Counted from the stretch's first letter, positions 1-10,285 are shown. The stretch is 64,000 nucleotides of DNA from Seonamhaeicola sp. ML3 (GCF_023273855.1 NZ_CP096884.1:2666001-2730000); one strand, 5' to 3'. Made by a program: numbers and translations. The notes: generated from the letters alone by a model not told the origin.

Positions 1-1193
1 ACGGTATCATGGTCGTTGATGAATTTACGCTTGGTGCCATCTTTCATGGAGATGGGTTTTTCGCCTTTCCAAGTGAGTTCAAGCATAGAACCGTAGCTAT
101 CTTCTGTTGGTCCCGAAATTGTACCGCTACCCATCATATCACCAGAATTCACCGGACACCCATTTACGGTATGGTGAGCCAATTGTTGTGACATATTCCA
201 GTACATGTATTTGAAATTAGATTTAGTGACCACAGTTTCTTTAGCACCTTTTGGTTGAATGGCTACCTCTAGATTAATATCAAAACTCTTCTTGCTTTTA
301 TATTGTAGGTATTCTAACTGTGGTTTTATGGGTTTTGGCCCCTCAACACGATAAGGCTCAAGAGCATCTAAAGTAACAATCCATGGAGAAATGGACGATG
401 CAAAATTTTTAGCTAGGAACGGTCCCAACGGCACATATTCCCATTTTTGAATATCTCGGGCACTCCAATCGTTAAACAATACCAATCCGAAAATGTATTC
501 TTCTGCTTCATTTACAGGAATAGGCTCTCCTAAATCATTGGCGTCTGTGGTAATAAAGGCCATTTCCAATTCAAAATCTACCAATCTACTCGGTCCAAAA
601 ACGGGTTCAGTAGCACCCTTAGGCAAGGTTTGGCCTTGTGGCCTGTGCACTGGTATTCCAGATGGAATAATAGATGAACTCCTGCCGTGATACCCCACAG
701 GAATGTGTAACCAATTTGGTAATAAGGCATTTTCAGGGTCTCTGAACATTGACCCCACATTAGTAGCGTGCTCTTTGCTTGAATAAAAATCGGTATAATC
801 ACCAATTTGAATAGGCAATTGCATTTCAATTTCATCTAATCTAAACAATACAATTTCCTTATGTTTTACATTGTTTTTCAAGCTGTTGTTTTCAGCATCA
901 AAAATTTCAGCTATGCGATTTCTTACGGCTCGCCATGTTTTTCTTCCGTCTGCAATAAAATCATTGAGCGTGTCTTGTAGAAAGATGTCATCTGTTAAGG
1001 CAATGCCTTCAAAATAACCCAGTTGGTGTAGTGCACCTAGATCTATTGCAGTGTCTCCAATACGTGTTCCAATGGTGATAATATCGTCTCGGGTTAAAAA
1101 CACGCCAAAAGGGATGTTTTGAATTGGAAAATCTGAATTTTTATCGACATGTAACCATGATTCTCTATCGGGATTGTTAGCTGATAATGGCAT
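1..1193 (-). CDS. fahA: Fumarylacetoacetase (3' end cut by window edge)
   Basis: Last step of tyrosine/homogentisate degradation: hydrolysis of fumarylacetoacetate to fumarate and acetoacetate in the cytoplasm. About 397 residues are visible from ATG at 1193. The reading frame is open to the window edge; family members are about 420-430 residues, so roughly the last 30 are missing. Recognised by YHGRSSSIIPSG, the RPQGQ stretch, the metal-site region FELEMAFI, NDWSARDIQKWEYVPLGPF and SGDMMGSGTISGP. A TACGTTTG box on the minus strand at 1227-1234 is a plausible -7 element. Divergent from glyA. Start chosen as the first ATG matching the family N-terminus. Confidence 0.95.
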   Translation of the reverse strand, partial: MPLSANNPDRESWLHVDKNSDFPIQNIPFGVFLTRDDIITIGTRIGDTAIDLGALHQLGYFEGIALTDDIFLQDTLNDFIADGRKTWRAVRNRIAEIFDAENNSLKNNVKHKEIVLFRLDEIEMQLPIQIGDYTDFYSSKEHATNVGSMFRDPENALLPNWLHIPVGYHGRSSSIIPSGIPVHRPQGQTLPKGATEPVFGPSRLVDFELEMAFITTDANDLGEPIPVNEAEEYIFGLVLFNDWSARDIQKWEYVPLGPFLAKNFASSISPWIVTLDALEPYRVEGPKPIKPQLEYLQYKSKKSFDINLEVAIQPKGAKETVVTKSNFKYMYWNMSQQLAHHTVNGCPVNSGDMMGSGTISGPTEDSYGSMLELTWKGEKPISMKDGTKRKFINDHDT

Positions 1194-1226
1194 AATTAAT
1201 AGATTATTTTGTTAGGGGTTTCCACT

Positions 1227-1234
1227 CAAACGTA
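1227..1234 (-). promoter_or_regulatory. Putative -7 box for fahA
   Basis: TACGTTTG on the minus strand fits the Bacteroidota TAnnTTTG consensus, 34 bp before the fahA ATG. No clear TTG -33 box was found at the usual spacing. Confidence 0.4.
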
Positions 1235-1368
1235 CGTATTTTTTTCCATATTCTCATTAAAAGTGTTTTAAATCTGTTAAAATTTAAAATTTAAAAAACC
1301 GTTAATAAAATCGTTTAAAACTTGAACTTAATTCTATGTTTTTTGGTGTTTAAAACTATTCTATTTGC

Positions 1369-1376
1369 TATTTTTG
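1369..1376 (+). promoter_or_regulatory. Putative -7 box for glyA
   Basis: TATTTTTG matches the Bacteroidota TAnnTTTG -7 consensus. A TTTTGG stretch lies about 22 bp upstream as a -33 candidate, and glyA starts 27 bp downstream. Confidence 0.55.
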
Positions 1377-1403
1377 CCGGATAATTAATCATAATTTAAT
1401 TTT

Positions 1404-2678
1404 ATGCAACGCGACGAACAAATTTTTGAACTTATTGAAGCTGAAAAAGAGCGTCAATTACACGGTATAGAACTTATCGCCTCAGAAAACTTTGTTAGCG
1501 ACCAAGTTATGGAAGCAGCAGGTTCTGTTTTAACTAATAAATATGCCGAAGGATACCCTGGAAAGCGTTATTATGGCGGTTGTGAAGTGGTTGATGAAAT
1601 TGAACAATTAGCTATAGATAGAGCAAAAGAATTGTTTGGTGCCGAATATGTTAATGTACAGCCACACTCTGGTAGTCAGGCTAACACCGCAGTTTTTGCA
1701 GCTTGTATCAAACCAGGAGATAAGATTTTAGGTTTCGACCTTTCTCATGGTGGGCATTTAACTCATGGGTCTCCTGTAAACTTTTCCGGTAAATTATACA
1801 ACCCTGTGTTTTATGGCGTAGAAGAGGAAACAGGTGTTTTAAATTACGATAAAATTCAAGAGATTGCTACTGCAGAGCAACCAAAATTAATTATTGCTGG
1901 GGCTTCTGCATATTCTCGAGACATAGATTTCAAGCGTTTTAGAGAAATAGCCGATAGTGTTGGTGCCATTTTAATGGCAGATATTTCGCATCCAGCAGGA
2001 ATGATTGCTAAAGGTATACTAAACGATCCTATACCGCATTGTCATATCGTAACAACTACTACGCACAAGACTTTGAGAGGGCCAAGAGGAGGTCTTATTT
2101 TAATGGGCAAAGATTTTGATAATCCATTTGGTTTAACCTTAAAAAGTGGAAAGCTACGAAAAATGTCGGCTTTATTGAATTCTGCTGTTTTTCCCGGAAA
2201 TCAAGGCGGACCTTTAGAGCATATTATCGCCGCTAAGGCTATTGCTTTTGGTGAAGCACTTACAGATGAGTTTTTACATTACCAATTACAGGTTAAGAAA
2301 AATGCAGCTGCATTAGCTCAAGCCATGGTGGGTAAGGGGTATAAAATCATCTCTGGAGGTACAGATAACCACTGTATGTTAATAGATTTAAGGAACAAAG
2401 ATGTGTCTGGTAAAGAAGCCGAAGAGGCATTAGTAAAAGCAGACATTACGGTTAATAAGAATATGGTGCCATTCGATGATAAATCACCATTTGTAACCTC
2501 TGGTATTCGTCTAGGAGTTGCTGCTGTAACTACTCGTGGATTAAAAGAAGATGATATGGCGGCCATTGCTGATTTAATTGATGAAGTTGTAACTAATCAT
2601 GAAGATGAAGCCTTATTAGAAGCAACTAAAGAAAAGGTAAATGCTATGATGGCAGACAGGCCTTTGTTCGTAGACTAA
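1404..2678 (+). CDS. glyA: Serine hydroxymethyltransferase
   Basis: PLP enzyme converting serine plus tetrahydrofolate to glycine plus 5,10-methylene-THF, the main one-carbon source in the cytoplasm. At 424 residues it is the usual length. Signatures: [11 protein letters not shown] near residue 22, [17 protein letters not shown] (45-61), QPHSGSQAN (87-94), and the PLP-lysine motif [14 protein letters not shown] with K222. Monocistronic, with a putative TAnnTTTG promoter upstream and a strong hairpin terminator downstream. Confidence 0.98.
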   Translation: MQRDEQIFELIEAEKERQLHGIELIASENFVSDQVMEAAGSVLTNKYAEGYPGKRYYGGCEVVDEIEQLAIDRAKELFGAEYVNVQPHSGSQANTAVFAACIKPGDKILGFDLSHGGHLTHGSPVNFSGKLYNPVFYGVEEETGVLNYDKIQEIATAEQPKLIIAGASAYSRDIDFKRFREIADSVGAILMADISHPAGMIAKGILNDPIPHCHIVTTTTHKTLRGPRGGLILMGKDFDNPFGLTLKSGKLRKMSALLNSAVFPGNQGGPLEHIIAAKAIAFGEALTDEFLHYQLQVKKNAAALAQAMVGKGYKIISGGTDNHCMLIDLRNKDVSGKEAEEALVKADITVNKNMVPFDDKSPFVTSGIRLGVAAVTTRGLKEDDMAAIADLIDEVVTNHEDEALLEATKEKVNAMMADRPLFVD

Positions 2679-2725
2679 GTGTAAATATATTATTCGATAC
2701 TAAAATCTGCAATATCTCAGATTAA

Positions 2726-2763
2726 TAAAAATCCTGAAAATTAATTTTTTCAGGATTTTTTTT
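2726..2763 (+). terminator. Rho-independent terminator after glyA
   Basis: Inverted repeat AATCCTGAAAA / TTTTTCAGGATT with a TTAA-type loop, followed by a T run; 48 bp past the glyA stop. It could also serve the convergent gene at 2788. Confidence 0.85.
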
Positions 2764-2787
2764 ATGATGTAATATATAGTGTACTTT

Positions 2788-3411
2788 CTAGGTAGTTTTT
2801 TTAATTCTACGGAATAAAAGAATTAATCCTATGGTTGAAGCTATCATAAGAAACAAACCATGTTTTAAACTTAAACTGTCGATATCTAAACTAAGGAAAA
2901 TATAAAATATTAGGTACAGTGTAATAATTATAATTTGACCTATTAAAAAAGCGAATCGTGTTTTTACAATATCTAGAAGCATTAATATTACCAGCGTTCC
3001 AATTGATAAAGCACAAAGACTAATCAACCAATTATAAAGTTTAAAAAAACCTATACTAAGACTACCTTCCCAACCAGTAGTGGTTAAAGTTTGACCTCTT
3101 AAAGCCGATGATCCAGTAGTCGCTACAAATGAAAACCAACCAGAAAACGAACTAATTATAATTATAACACAAAGTATTGTGGCAAGAATTAAATAGTTTT
3201 TGTTGGGTTGTTCTTTAGTAGTTTCAATGTCTGTCCAGTTTAGTTCCAGAGCATCAAAAATCAAGCTAATAGTTTTATTTCGTGGATTACTTTCGTTGTT
3301 CTCGATACGCTGTATGGTTCTGAGATTCACATTGGCCAATTCTGCCAATTCTTCTTGTGAAAGTGCTTTTTTATTTCTTGTTTCTTTAATTAAGTTCCCG
3401 ATATTTCCCAT
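2788..3411 (-). CDS. XRE-family regulator with membrane C-terminus
   Basis: A 207-residue protein. Residues 5-60 form a Cro/C1-type helix-turn-helix (LSQEELAELANVNLRTIQRIENNES). Residues about 70-200 hold four or five hydrophobic segments, so this is a membrane-tethered DNA-binding protein. Small HTH-plus-TM proteins of this layout are common in Flavobacteriaceae; their targets are generally unknown. It stands alone between glyA and the sulfatase gene, convergent with glyA. No ligand domain is seen. The HTH call is firm; the role is not known. Confidence 0.8.
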   Translation of the reverse strand: MGNIGNLIKETRNKKALSQEELAELANVNLRTIQRIENNESNPRNKTISLIFDALELNWTDIETTKEQPNKNYLILATILCVIIIISSFSGWFSFVATTGSSALRGQTLTTTGWEGSLSIGFFKLYNWLISLCALSIGTLVILMLLDIVKTRFAFLIGQIIIITLYLIFYIFLSLDIDSLSLKHGLFLMIASTIGLILLFRRIKKTT

Positions 3412-3637
3412 GCTTGATTATTTGCATGTAAAAGTATTTAAATATTAGAAAACATTTAGCGGTTTTCTTACGACAATTTTACGGCAAAGCAGGACTTTAG
3501 AGAAGAAAACTTCAAAAGAAAAGTCGTCTGAAAATATTTTAAATGTATATTATTTTTTGAGTCTTGAAATTAATTTTGAGTTGTATAAAATATTTGTTTT
3601 TTTAATCAATACCAGAAAATAGATGATTAAGGAATAT

Positions 3638-5272
3638 TTAGTGAGTTGTTGTTTTCTCAAAAAGCTCAATATACTTCTGGTCAGATACATCAGAATCACC
3701 ATAAGTATTTCTTAATTTCTTGAGCTTTTGAGTTAATTCTTCGACAACATTTGCATATTCGGGGTCATTATAAACATTGTTCATTTCATTTGGGTCCTTG
3801 AGGCGGTCGTATAATTCCCATTCATCCACATCATAATAAAAGTGCGCCAATTTATGCGCTTTAGTAACAATTCCGTAATGGCGTTTTACCATGTGCACAG
3901 CAGGGTATTCATAATAGTGGTAATATACAGCATCTCTAGTCCATTGGTCTTTATTACTTTTTAATAAAGGAATTAAACTTTCACCCTGCATGTCTTTTGG
4001 TGCTTCAATTTGAGCTGCTTCTAAAATGGTTTGCGCAAAATCAAGGTTTTGAACCATTTCATTTTCTACAGAACCTGGTTTTATTTCATTGGGCCATCTA
4101 ACCATTAGTGGCGTTTTAAACGATTCGTCATAGATAAAACGTTTATCAAACCAACCATGCTCACCTAAATAGAAGCCTTGGTCTGAGGTATAAATAACTA
4201 TGGTATTTTCGGCTAAATTATTTTCATCTAAATAATTCAATAAACGCCCAATGTTGTCATTTACAGACGATATGCATGCCAGGTAATCTTGAATATAGCG
4301 CTGGTATTTCCATTTCATTTTTTCTTTATCGTTCATTGTTAACCAGTTGGTTTTAAACCAGTTGTTTATAGAATCTAAAGTTGGTTTGTATTGAGCTTTT
4401 TGTTTGGTGTTTGCTCTATTGTATGGTCTTGTAAATCCGTCTACACCACCCCAAATAAAAGGTTCAACATACGGTTTTACACCTCCCATAGCCTCTATGG
4501 TTCCTGGTCTTATTTTGGAATCGTGACCGTATTTCATATGCTTTAAGAGATTCATTTCGGCTGTTTTGGCTGCTGTTCCACGGTTAGCATAATCATCAAA
4601 TAAGGATTTAGGCTCAGGGAATTGTTTCTTAGAAAATTCCTTGAATTTATCTGCTCTTGGCCACCAAGGTCTATGAGGTGCTTTGTGCAAGTACATAAGC
4701 ATAAACGGTTCCTCGCTGTTTTTTTCTTTATCCAACCAATTTAGAGTAAGATCGGTAATAATATCTGTAACATAGCCTGTTATAGTGGTATCTCCCTGCT
4801 TTGTAATGAACTTTGGATTTATATAATTTCCTTGCCCAGGAAGAATCATAAAATCATCTACACCTTTGGGGTTATTTCCAAAATGTAATTTTCCAAACAT
4901 GGCTGTTCTATAACCATTTTGTTGCATAATTTGTGGAAAAGTAACCTGAGAGGTGTCGAAAGGAAATTTGTTATCTACCTTACCGTGGATATGTGCGTGC
5001 TTACCGGTTAAAATAGTTGCTCGTGAGGGCGCACAGATAGAATTAGTAACACAGGCATTGGTAAACAACATACCTTCCTTTGCTATTCTGTCTATATGTG
5101 GCGTTCTAATAAGTTTATCATCATACGCACTAATGGCTTGATAGGCATGATCATCAGATATGATGAAAATAATGTTTGGCCTCTTTTTTTTAACGGTTGT
5201 ACTTGTCTTTTCTGTTTTTGTATTGCAAGAAAGAAATAAACAGAATATCAAAAAAAGTATATTGCTTTTCAT
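3638..5272 (-). CDS. Lipoprotein sulfatase, S1 family
   Basis: Type I sulfatase of 544 residues that removes sulfate esters, probably from sulfated algal or host glycans. The N-terminus is a lipoprotein signal ending in LSC (C16), so it is likely anchored in the periplasm or outer membrane. Metal ligands ISDD are near 38-41. The formylglycine motif is C80-A-P-S-R with TG six residues after R84. A second metal-site region, TSDQGFYLGEHGWFDK, lies near residue 365. The C-terminal DYDVDEWELYDRLKDPNE segment is typical of N-sulfoglucosamine or GlcNAc-6-sulfatase-like members. Substrate is not determined, and no SusC/D pair or glycosidase is adjacent. Maturation needs an anaerobic sulfatase-maturating enzyme or FGE, not seen in this window. 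Confidence 0.92.
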   Translation of the reverse strand: MKSNILFLIFCLFLSCNTKTEKTSTTVKKKRPNIIFIISDDHAYQAISAYDDKLIRTPHIDRIAKEGMLFTNACVTNSICAPSRATILTGKHAHIHGKVDNKFPFDTSQVTFPQIMQQNGYRTAMFGKLHFGNNPKGVDDFMILPGQGNYINPKFITKQGDTTITGYVTDIITDLTLNWLDKEKNSEEPFMLMYLHKAPHRPWWPRADKFKEFSKKQFPEPKSLFDDYANRGTAAKTAEMNLLKHMKYGHDSKIRPGTIEAMGGVKPYVEPFIWGGVDGFTRPYNRANTKQKAQYKPTLDSINNWFKTNWLTMNDKEKMKWKYQRYIQDYLACISSVNDNIGRLLNYLDENNLAENTIVIYTSDQGFYLGEHGWFDKRFIYDESFKTPLMVRWPNEIKPGSVENEMVQNLDFAQTILEAAQIEAPKDMQGESLIPLLKSNKDQWTRDAVYYHYYEYPAVHMVKRHYGIVTKAHKLAHFYYDVDEWELYDRLKDPNEMNNVYNDPEYANVVEELTQKLKKLRNTYGDSDVSDQKYIELFEKTTTH

Positions 5273-5450
5273 TAATACTAGTATGTTTTGAGTTAAGACA
5301 AGTTAAAGGCAAATCAACGCTTATTATACGAACAAAAGCGTTGTTAAGTTACGTAAAATATCTAATGAAGATTTATTTCACTAAACTTAAAAACTTTTTT
5401 AGAGATAAAATATCTGTTAAATATGTTGGCAAGATGGTAATTTGATAGAC

Positions 5451-7016
5451 CTAGTCTTCCTCTGGAAAGATGATATGTTGGTAGGCTCCTAAATCGGGTG
5501 AAGCTGTTCGGTTTACTCCGAGGATATCATTAGGGACCTCTGTAGCAAAAGCCTGTAGACCTTTATTTATGGCAGCAGATTCTTCTCCAATAATAAGCAT
5601 ATTTAAATTGGGATCTTTAAAATTGGGGTCTTCATTAAAAATGATGCCCTCATAACGGTTTAAGTTGTTGAAGTCGTAATTCTCCCCAGAGAAGTTATTA
5701 TTTCTATCCTCAAATCTTATTAAGCAATTGGTGAATTTGAAGTTAAAGTTAACGTTTTCATCCTCCATTTCTTCGAAAAGAATTTCTGGGTTGTCGTTAC
5801 CATATATGATGCAATTGTTGAAGTTGGCCTCTGTAAGATTTGCTAAAACAGCATTGTTGTCCTCGTCTAGAATAAAATTATTCAGCAGTAATGCTGGAAA
5901 CTGTCTGAATCCATTCTGCCAGTAATTTGCAATTGTTGAATGAGTAAAGTTGTATTTTCCACCTAAAGTTCCTGCAAATGATGATAATCCTGAGTTATTA
6001 ATAACAACGTTACTGCCTTCAATAGAGGTATTTCTCCCTAAAATTCCAAAGTTACTGCTATTGTAAATTTGTGAATTAGAAATGGTAAGTTTATTGTTTG
6101 AGGCATTAGCATCACCATCACAGAGAATGCCGACAAGAGCGTTTTTTATTGTAGTGTGGTTTATGATGTTATCTGTACTACCATCTAAAAGCCAAATGGT
6201 TCCCCATTGTCCGGGTCTTTCAGAAAAACTTGGTTCAAGACGATCACCCTCTAAAACGACCTCGTTTTCCATAACCTCTAAATCATTACTTGCTTCACCG
6301 TTAATATGTAATGAAGCACCATTATTTACAATAATACCAGAGTTGTCATGAAAATGTAATCTTGCCCCAGCATTTATAGTAAGCGTTAGTCCAGAAGGAA
6401 CAGATACAAATCCATAAATAACATAGGGTTTATTATTTGTCATAACTAATTCTGAAGGCAATAGTTCACGACCGGGTAATTCTGTTTCAATCTGTTCACC
6501 TCCTACATCTAGTGTAAGTGTTTCAATGACTTTAGTGGCATTGTCCCTATCTGGGAAAATGAAAACTGCATCTTTAACTAAGGTAACTAGTTCTACCTTC
6601 TGCAAGTTTGCACCGGCGTCAAATTCTATTTGATCTGTATATAAGTATTCTCCATTGGGATTTGGAAAGTTATTAATATCTATAGTGCTTTCCACAAATA
6701 TAAAAAGGCTGTCTTTCGCCAGTAATTCAATATCCTCGAAAATTTTTCCGGAAATGCCGTCTACATTTAATCTGTAATCTGAACTTTCTCCTAAAGCAAG
6801 CCTCACGGAAGGGATAGAAATATCATTATCACTTCTGTTATATACTTTTAGATTGTATGTGCTTGAGCCTATATTACTAAAAATTGTGTCTAAATAAACT
6901 GTATCTCTAGAGAATTCAAGGTTTCCAGTACTTGGTGTGAATTCAAAGTCTTTGCGGCAAGAACTCCAAAGGGTTAAAAATACTATAGTTAAGACAAAAA
7001 ATAGATAGCGGCGCAT
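5451..7016 (-). CDS. Lipoprotein with right-handed beta-helix-like region
   Basis: Hypothetical protein of 521 residues. The N-terminus is a lipoprotein signal (SSC near residue 20). Residues about 30-110 resemble an immunoglobulin-like fold (LEFSRDTVYLDTIFSNIGSSTYNLKVYNRSD). From about 190 on there are many short beta-strand repeats with N/G turns (NNGASLHINGEAS, ITNSQIYN-type rungs) that suggest a parallel beta-helix. The C-terminus carries AINKG and LGVNRTASPDLGAYQ, the usual ending of beta-helix choice-of-anchor proteins. Surface or periplasmic location is inferred. No catalytic residues could be assigned. Confidence 0.75.
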   Translation of the reverse strand: MRRYLFFVLTIVFLTLWSSCRKDFEFTPSTGNLEFSRDTVYLDTIFSNIGSSTYNLKVYNRSDNDISIPSVRLALGESSDYRLNVDGISGKIFEDIELLAKDSLFIFVESTIDINNFPNPNGEYLYTDQIEFDAGANLQKVELVTLVKDAVFIFPDRDNATKVIETLTLDVGGEQIETELPGRELLPSELVMTNNKPYVIYGFVSVPSGLTLTINAGARLHFHDNSGIIVNNGASLHINGEASNDLEVMENEVVLEGDRLEPSFSERPGQWGTIWLLDGSTDNIINHTTIKNALVGILCDGDANASNNKLTISNSQIYNSSNFGILGRNTSIEGSNVVINNSGLSSFAGTLGGKYNFTHSTIANYWQNGFRQFPALLLNNFILDEDNNAVLANLTEANFNNCIIYGNDNPEILFEEMEDENVNFNFKFTNCLIRFEDRNNNFSGENYDFNNLNRYEGIIFNEDPNFKDPNLNMLIIGEESAAINKGLQAFATEVPNDILGVNRTASPDLGAYQHIIFPEED

Positions 7017-7125
7017 GCAATTTTAGTTTATGCTAAAATATAACTTTTGAAATAATGAATTAGTATGTACTGTAGTATTTTTTGATATTACCAGTATACG
7101 AGATCCTATAAAAATGATTCATAAA

Positions 7126-7158
7126 AAAAGCCCTTGCTAGTATGCAAAGGCCTTTTAT
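7126..7158 (-). terminator. Terminator of the gal operon
   Basis: On the minus strand GGCCTTTGC / GCAAGGGC with a 6-nt loop, followed by seven T. It lies 26 bp past the galT stop and ends the gntR-galM-galK-galT unit. Confidence 0.85.
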
Positions 7159-7183
7159 CGCTATTAACACTTAGAGATTAAAA

Positions 7184-8203
7184 TTATACTAAATCTCTTA
7201 TCATTTTAGCAGCTTTCTCTGCTGTAATATCACGTTGTGGCGACCCAAACATTTCGTAGCCTACCATAAATTTTTTGACGGTTGCACTACGCAACAAAGG
7301 CGGATAAAAACTCATATGCCAGTGCCAATGGTTATTATCTTCACCGTTGGTTGGTGCCTGGTGTATTCCACTAGAATAAGGGAACGATGTATTGAAAATT
7401 TTATCGTAAGCCTTGGTTAATTTAGAAATGGCCTCGGCATATAAAAAGGCTTCGGTATCGTTTAACTCTAAAATATTTATTTGATGGGTTTTTGGCACAA
7501 TCATAGCCTCAAAAGGCCAAACGGCCCAAAATGGAACTAAAACTACAAAGGCATCATTCTCAAAAATAATACGCTCTTTTTTGTCTAATTCTTGAGTGAG
7601 ATAATCTCCCAGTATGCTAGTACCGTTTTTTTTGTAATAGTTTAGTTGTTGCGTATTCTTTTTTACAACTTCGTTGGGCAGTGTAGATTGACTCCAAATT
7701 TGACCGTGTGGATGTGGATTACTACACCCCATTACAGCGCCCTTGTTTTCAAAGATTTGCACATAGTTTATGAGTTCATTGGCTCCCAGTTCCTTGTATT
7801 CTTTTTGCCAAGCATTAACTACTTTTTTAATGTCTATAGGTTCCATGTCTGCCAAGCTCTTAGAGTGGTCTGGGCTAAAACATATCACTTTACAAATTCC
7901 TTTTTCACTTTTGGCCATCAATAAGCCGTCGTTTACCTCAAAGTCTGGTGAATCGCTTTGCAAGGAGGCAAAGTCGTTAGTGAAAATATAAACGTCTTTA
8001 TAGTCTGGGTTTATTTCGCCATTAATTCGTGTATTACCAGGGCAGAGGTAACAGTTTTCATCATAACTTGGCCGTTTCTCATTGTTAACGGTTTCATTTT
8101 GTCCTTGCCATGGGCGTTTAGCTCTGTGTGGAGATACTAATATCCATTCGCCTGTTAAAATGTTAAAACGTTTATGTGAATAATTATCTAGTTCAGTATT
8201 CAT
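7184..8203 (-). CDS. galT: Galactose-1-phosphate uridylyltransferase
   Basis: Leloir pathway enzyme transferring UMP between UDP-glucose and galactose-1-phosphate. At 339 residues it is full length. The catalytic NPHPHGQIW motif (H164-P-H166, with H166 as the nucleophile) is intact. A C51xxC54 pair fits the zinc site, and HQAPTNGEDNNHWHWHMSFYPP near residue 283 matches the second metal-site region. Last gene of the operon, 19 bp after galK, followed by a hairpin terminator. Confidence 0.97.
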   Translation of the reverse strand: MNTELDNYSHKRFNILTGEWILVSPHRAKRPWQGQNETVNNEKRPSYDENCYLCPGNTRINGEINPDYKDVYIFTNDFASLQSDSPDFEVNDGLLMAKSEKGICKVICFSPDHSKSLADMEPIDIKKVVNAWQKEYKELGANELINYVQIFENKGAVMGCSNPHPHGQIWSQSTLPNEVVKKNTQQLNYYKKNGTSILGDYLTQELDKKERIIFENDAFVVLVPFWAVWPFEAMIVPKTHQINILELNDTEAFLYAEAISKLTKAYDKIFNTSFPYSSGIHQAPTNGEDNNHWHWHMSFYPPLLRSATVKKFMVGYEMFGSPQRDITAEKAAKMIRDLV

Positions 8204-8222
8204 TTCTTAATTACGTTAAAAT

Positions 8223-9374
8223 TTATTGTTTTACTACGTGTGTCCCGTCTGATAAAGCTACCGAATAGAAAGAACATGCTTTGCCAAATCTATCTTTGTA
8301 GGGTTCAGAAACGAGTGCTTTAAAATCTTCGGCTTTACCTTTTTCAATTAAATTAATGGTACAGCCCCCAAAGCCGCCTCCCATCATTCTGGCTCCTATA
8401 ACATAGCCACTGGCTTTGGCCTTGCCAACAAGAAAATCTAATTCTTCGCAGCTTACCTTGTATTGTTTGGAAAGTCCCTCGTGCGACCCATAAATTAAAT
8501 TGCCTAGTGTAGCTAAGTCGACCTCTTCCATAGCTTTAGAAGCCTGTCTAGCTCTGTTGTTTTCTTGGATAACATATAAGGCTTTTTGGTAGTTCTCGGG
8601 AGTTACTTCGTCTTTTATAGTTGCCAAATCATCTTCGGTAGCATCTCTTAAAGCAGTAACTTTAAGCAATTTTGCAATGTTTTCGCAAGCCGAACGGCGG
8701 TCGTTATAAGCACTATCAGATAAGCTATGCTTTACATTGGTGTTTATTAAGAGCAGTTCATGGTCTTTAAAATCGATTTTAAAGGGTTTAGCTTTAATGG
8801 TTCTACAGTCCAATAAAAGCGCATGGTCTTTTATTCCAAACATACTGGCATACTGGTCCATAATTCCGCAATTCACACCTACATAATTATGTTCTGCCTT
8901 TTGAGAAATAAAAATCATTTCTTCTTTGGTAAGTCCTAGGTCGAAAAGTTCATTTATGCCATAAACAACACTGTTCTCTAAGGCCGCAGAAGAAGACATC
9001 CCTGCCCCTCCAGGAATATCGCCCTTAAATACAATATTGAAGTTTCCAATAACTTTGTTTCTATTTTGAATTTCTGCTATAACACCAAAAACATAATTTT
9101 CCCAGCTTCCCTGTTTTAATGGCTTTAGCTTATCGAGTTCAAACTCTATTTTGCTATCCATATCTAAAGCATAAGCTGTACATATGTTAGAGTCACTTTT
9201 TTGAATGGCAGCAGCAATACCTTTATCTACTGCAGCTGGAAACACAAAACCATCATTGTAGTCTGTGTGTTCTCCAATAATATTTATTCTTCCAGGGGAA
9301 AAAATTAATATTGGGGTTTGTTCAAATGTTTCGACATAAACATCCTTTACATCTTTTATTAATTGAGTGTTCAT
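8223..9374 (-). CDS. galK: Galactokinase
   Basis: GHMP kinase phosphorylating galactose at C1 with ATP. 383 residues, the usual length. Galactokinase signature GRINIIGEHTDYNDG (28-42), ATP loop PGGAGMSSSAA (121-131), catalytic Asp in GIMDQ (D173) and the C-terminal GARMMGGGFGGC motif are all present. It lies 7 bp after the galM-like gene and 19 bp before galT, so the three are co-transcribed. Confidence 0.98.
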   Translation of the reverse strand: MNTQLIKDVKDVYVETFEQTPILIFSPGRINIIGEHTDYNDGFVFPAAVDKGIAAAIQKSDSNICTAYALDMDSKIEFELDKLKPLKQGSWENYVFGVIAEIQNRNKVIGNFNIVFKGDIPGGAGMSSSAALENSVVYGINELFDLGLTKEEMIFISQKAEHNYVGVNCGIMDQYASMFGIKDHALLLDCRTIKAKPFKIDFKDHELLLINTNVKHSLSDSAYNDRRSACENIAKLLKVTALRDATEDDLATIKDEVTPENYQKALYVIQENNRARQASKAMEEVDLATLGNLIYGSHEGLSKQYKVSCEELDFLVGKAKASGYVIGARMMGGGFGGCTINLIEKGKAEDFKALVSEPYKDRFGKACSFYSVALSDGTHVVKQ

Positions 9375-9381
9375 TTTATCT

Positions 9382-10278
9382 TTATGTTTGGTTGCTTTCT
9401 ATGTTTAGGCTCCAGGTAATTTCGTAGCTATTTCCGGCTTCTAAAATAGCTAACCCTATTTCGTTGTTAAAACTGTCTGATACCCCAGTAGTTGGTTCTA
9501 TAGCTATGGTGTTTTCCTTAGGAGGTGTATAAACCTGTAAAAAGTTATTATTGCCCGTGGCGTTAAATTTTAGGTTGTATTTAGGAGTTTTAAACAGGAC
9601 TTCATCGTTGTTCAAAATCCAACAATCATCAAATTGTTGCTTACCAATTTTAATAGGGGCTTTGGTTTCGGTTTCCAAAGTATTAACGGTTATGTTGCGA
9701 TCATCGAGTTCTAGTTTTTTAGTACTGCTGAATTCCAAGGAACTTTCATATAAATTATGGCTTAAAAAATAAGGATGCCAACCCAATGTAAATGGAAAAG
9801 GTTTTGCATCGTTGTTCTTCACGGACATTTTAAGATCTAGTTTGTCTTTGGTGAAACGGTATTCTAGTTGAACCCTATATTTGTAAGGAAAACCCTTTGA
9901 TAACTCTGTTTCGTTATATTCCAACACTATTAGGGCCGTTTCGGGTTCTGTTTCAATACTCAATACATCAAAGGTTTTGTCATAAACCAAACCATGTAGG
10001 GCATTGTTCTCTTCTTTTTGGTTTATTTCAAATTCAAATTCTTCTCCTTGAAATTTATAGTGCCCATCTTTTATTCTATTGGCAAAAGGAAAAAGTATAC
10101 TAGAGGCATAGGTTGTGGTATAGGGAAGAGGCGATAGCGGTTTGATTATTTCATGACCAGCAAGTGTAAGTTCTTGTAAACTAGCACCAGCATCAATATG
10201 GATTTTGGCAAAGAATTTAAAATCTGCACACTCTATTTCTAAGGTTTTGGCCTTCTTGTTATGATTTATATTGAACAT
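9382..10278 (-). CDS. galM: Aldose 1-epimerase family protein
   Basis: Galactose-mutarotase-like protein of 298 residues that interconverts anomers of hexoses, feeding alpha-galactose to GalK. Conserved features: NRIKDGHYKF, NALHGLVYDK with the first catalytic-site His, LGWHPYFLS with the second, and the Glu in NTIAIEPTTGVSDSFN. No signal peptide, so cytoplasmic. It starts 7 bp after gntR and ends 7 bp before galK. The sequence is of the shorter YeaD/GalM-like type, so exact substrate rests on context. Confidence 0.85.
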   Translation of the reverse strand: MFNINHNKKAKTLEIECADFKFFAKIHIDAGASLQELTLAGHEIIKPLSPLPYTTTYASSILFPFANRIKDGHYKFQGEEFEFEINQKEENNALHGLVYDKTFDVLSIETEPETALIVLEYNETELSKGFPYKYRVQLEYRFTKDKLDLKMSVKNNDAKPFPFTLGWHPYFLSHNLYESSLEFSSTKKLELDDRNITVNTLETETKAPIKIGKQQFDDCWILNNDEVLFKTPKYNLKFNATGNNNFLQVYTPPKENTIAIEPTTGVSDSFNNEIGLAILEAGNSYEITWSLNIESNQT

Positions 10279-10285
10279 TTTAAGG

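Noticed and set aside
578-835. Small minus-strand reading frame with basic Cys-rich translation
   Set aside because: Out-of-frame shadow of the fumarylacetoacetase gene on the same strand.
5451-7016. Polysaccharide utilisation locus with the sulfatase
   Set aside because: No SusC/SusD, glycosidase or hybrid two-component gene near the sulfatase.
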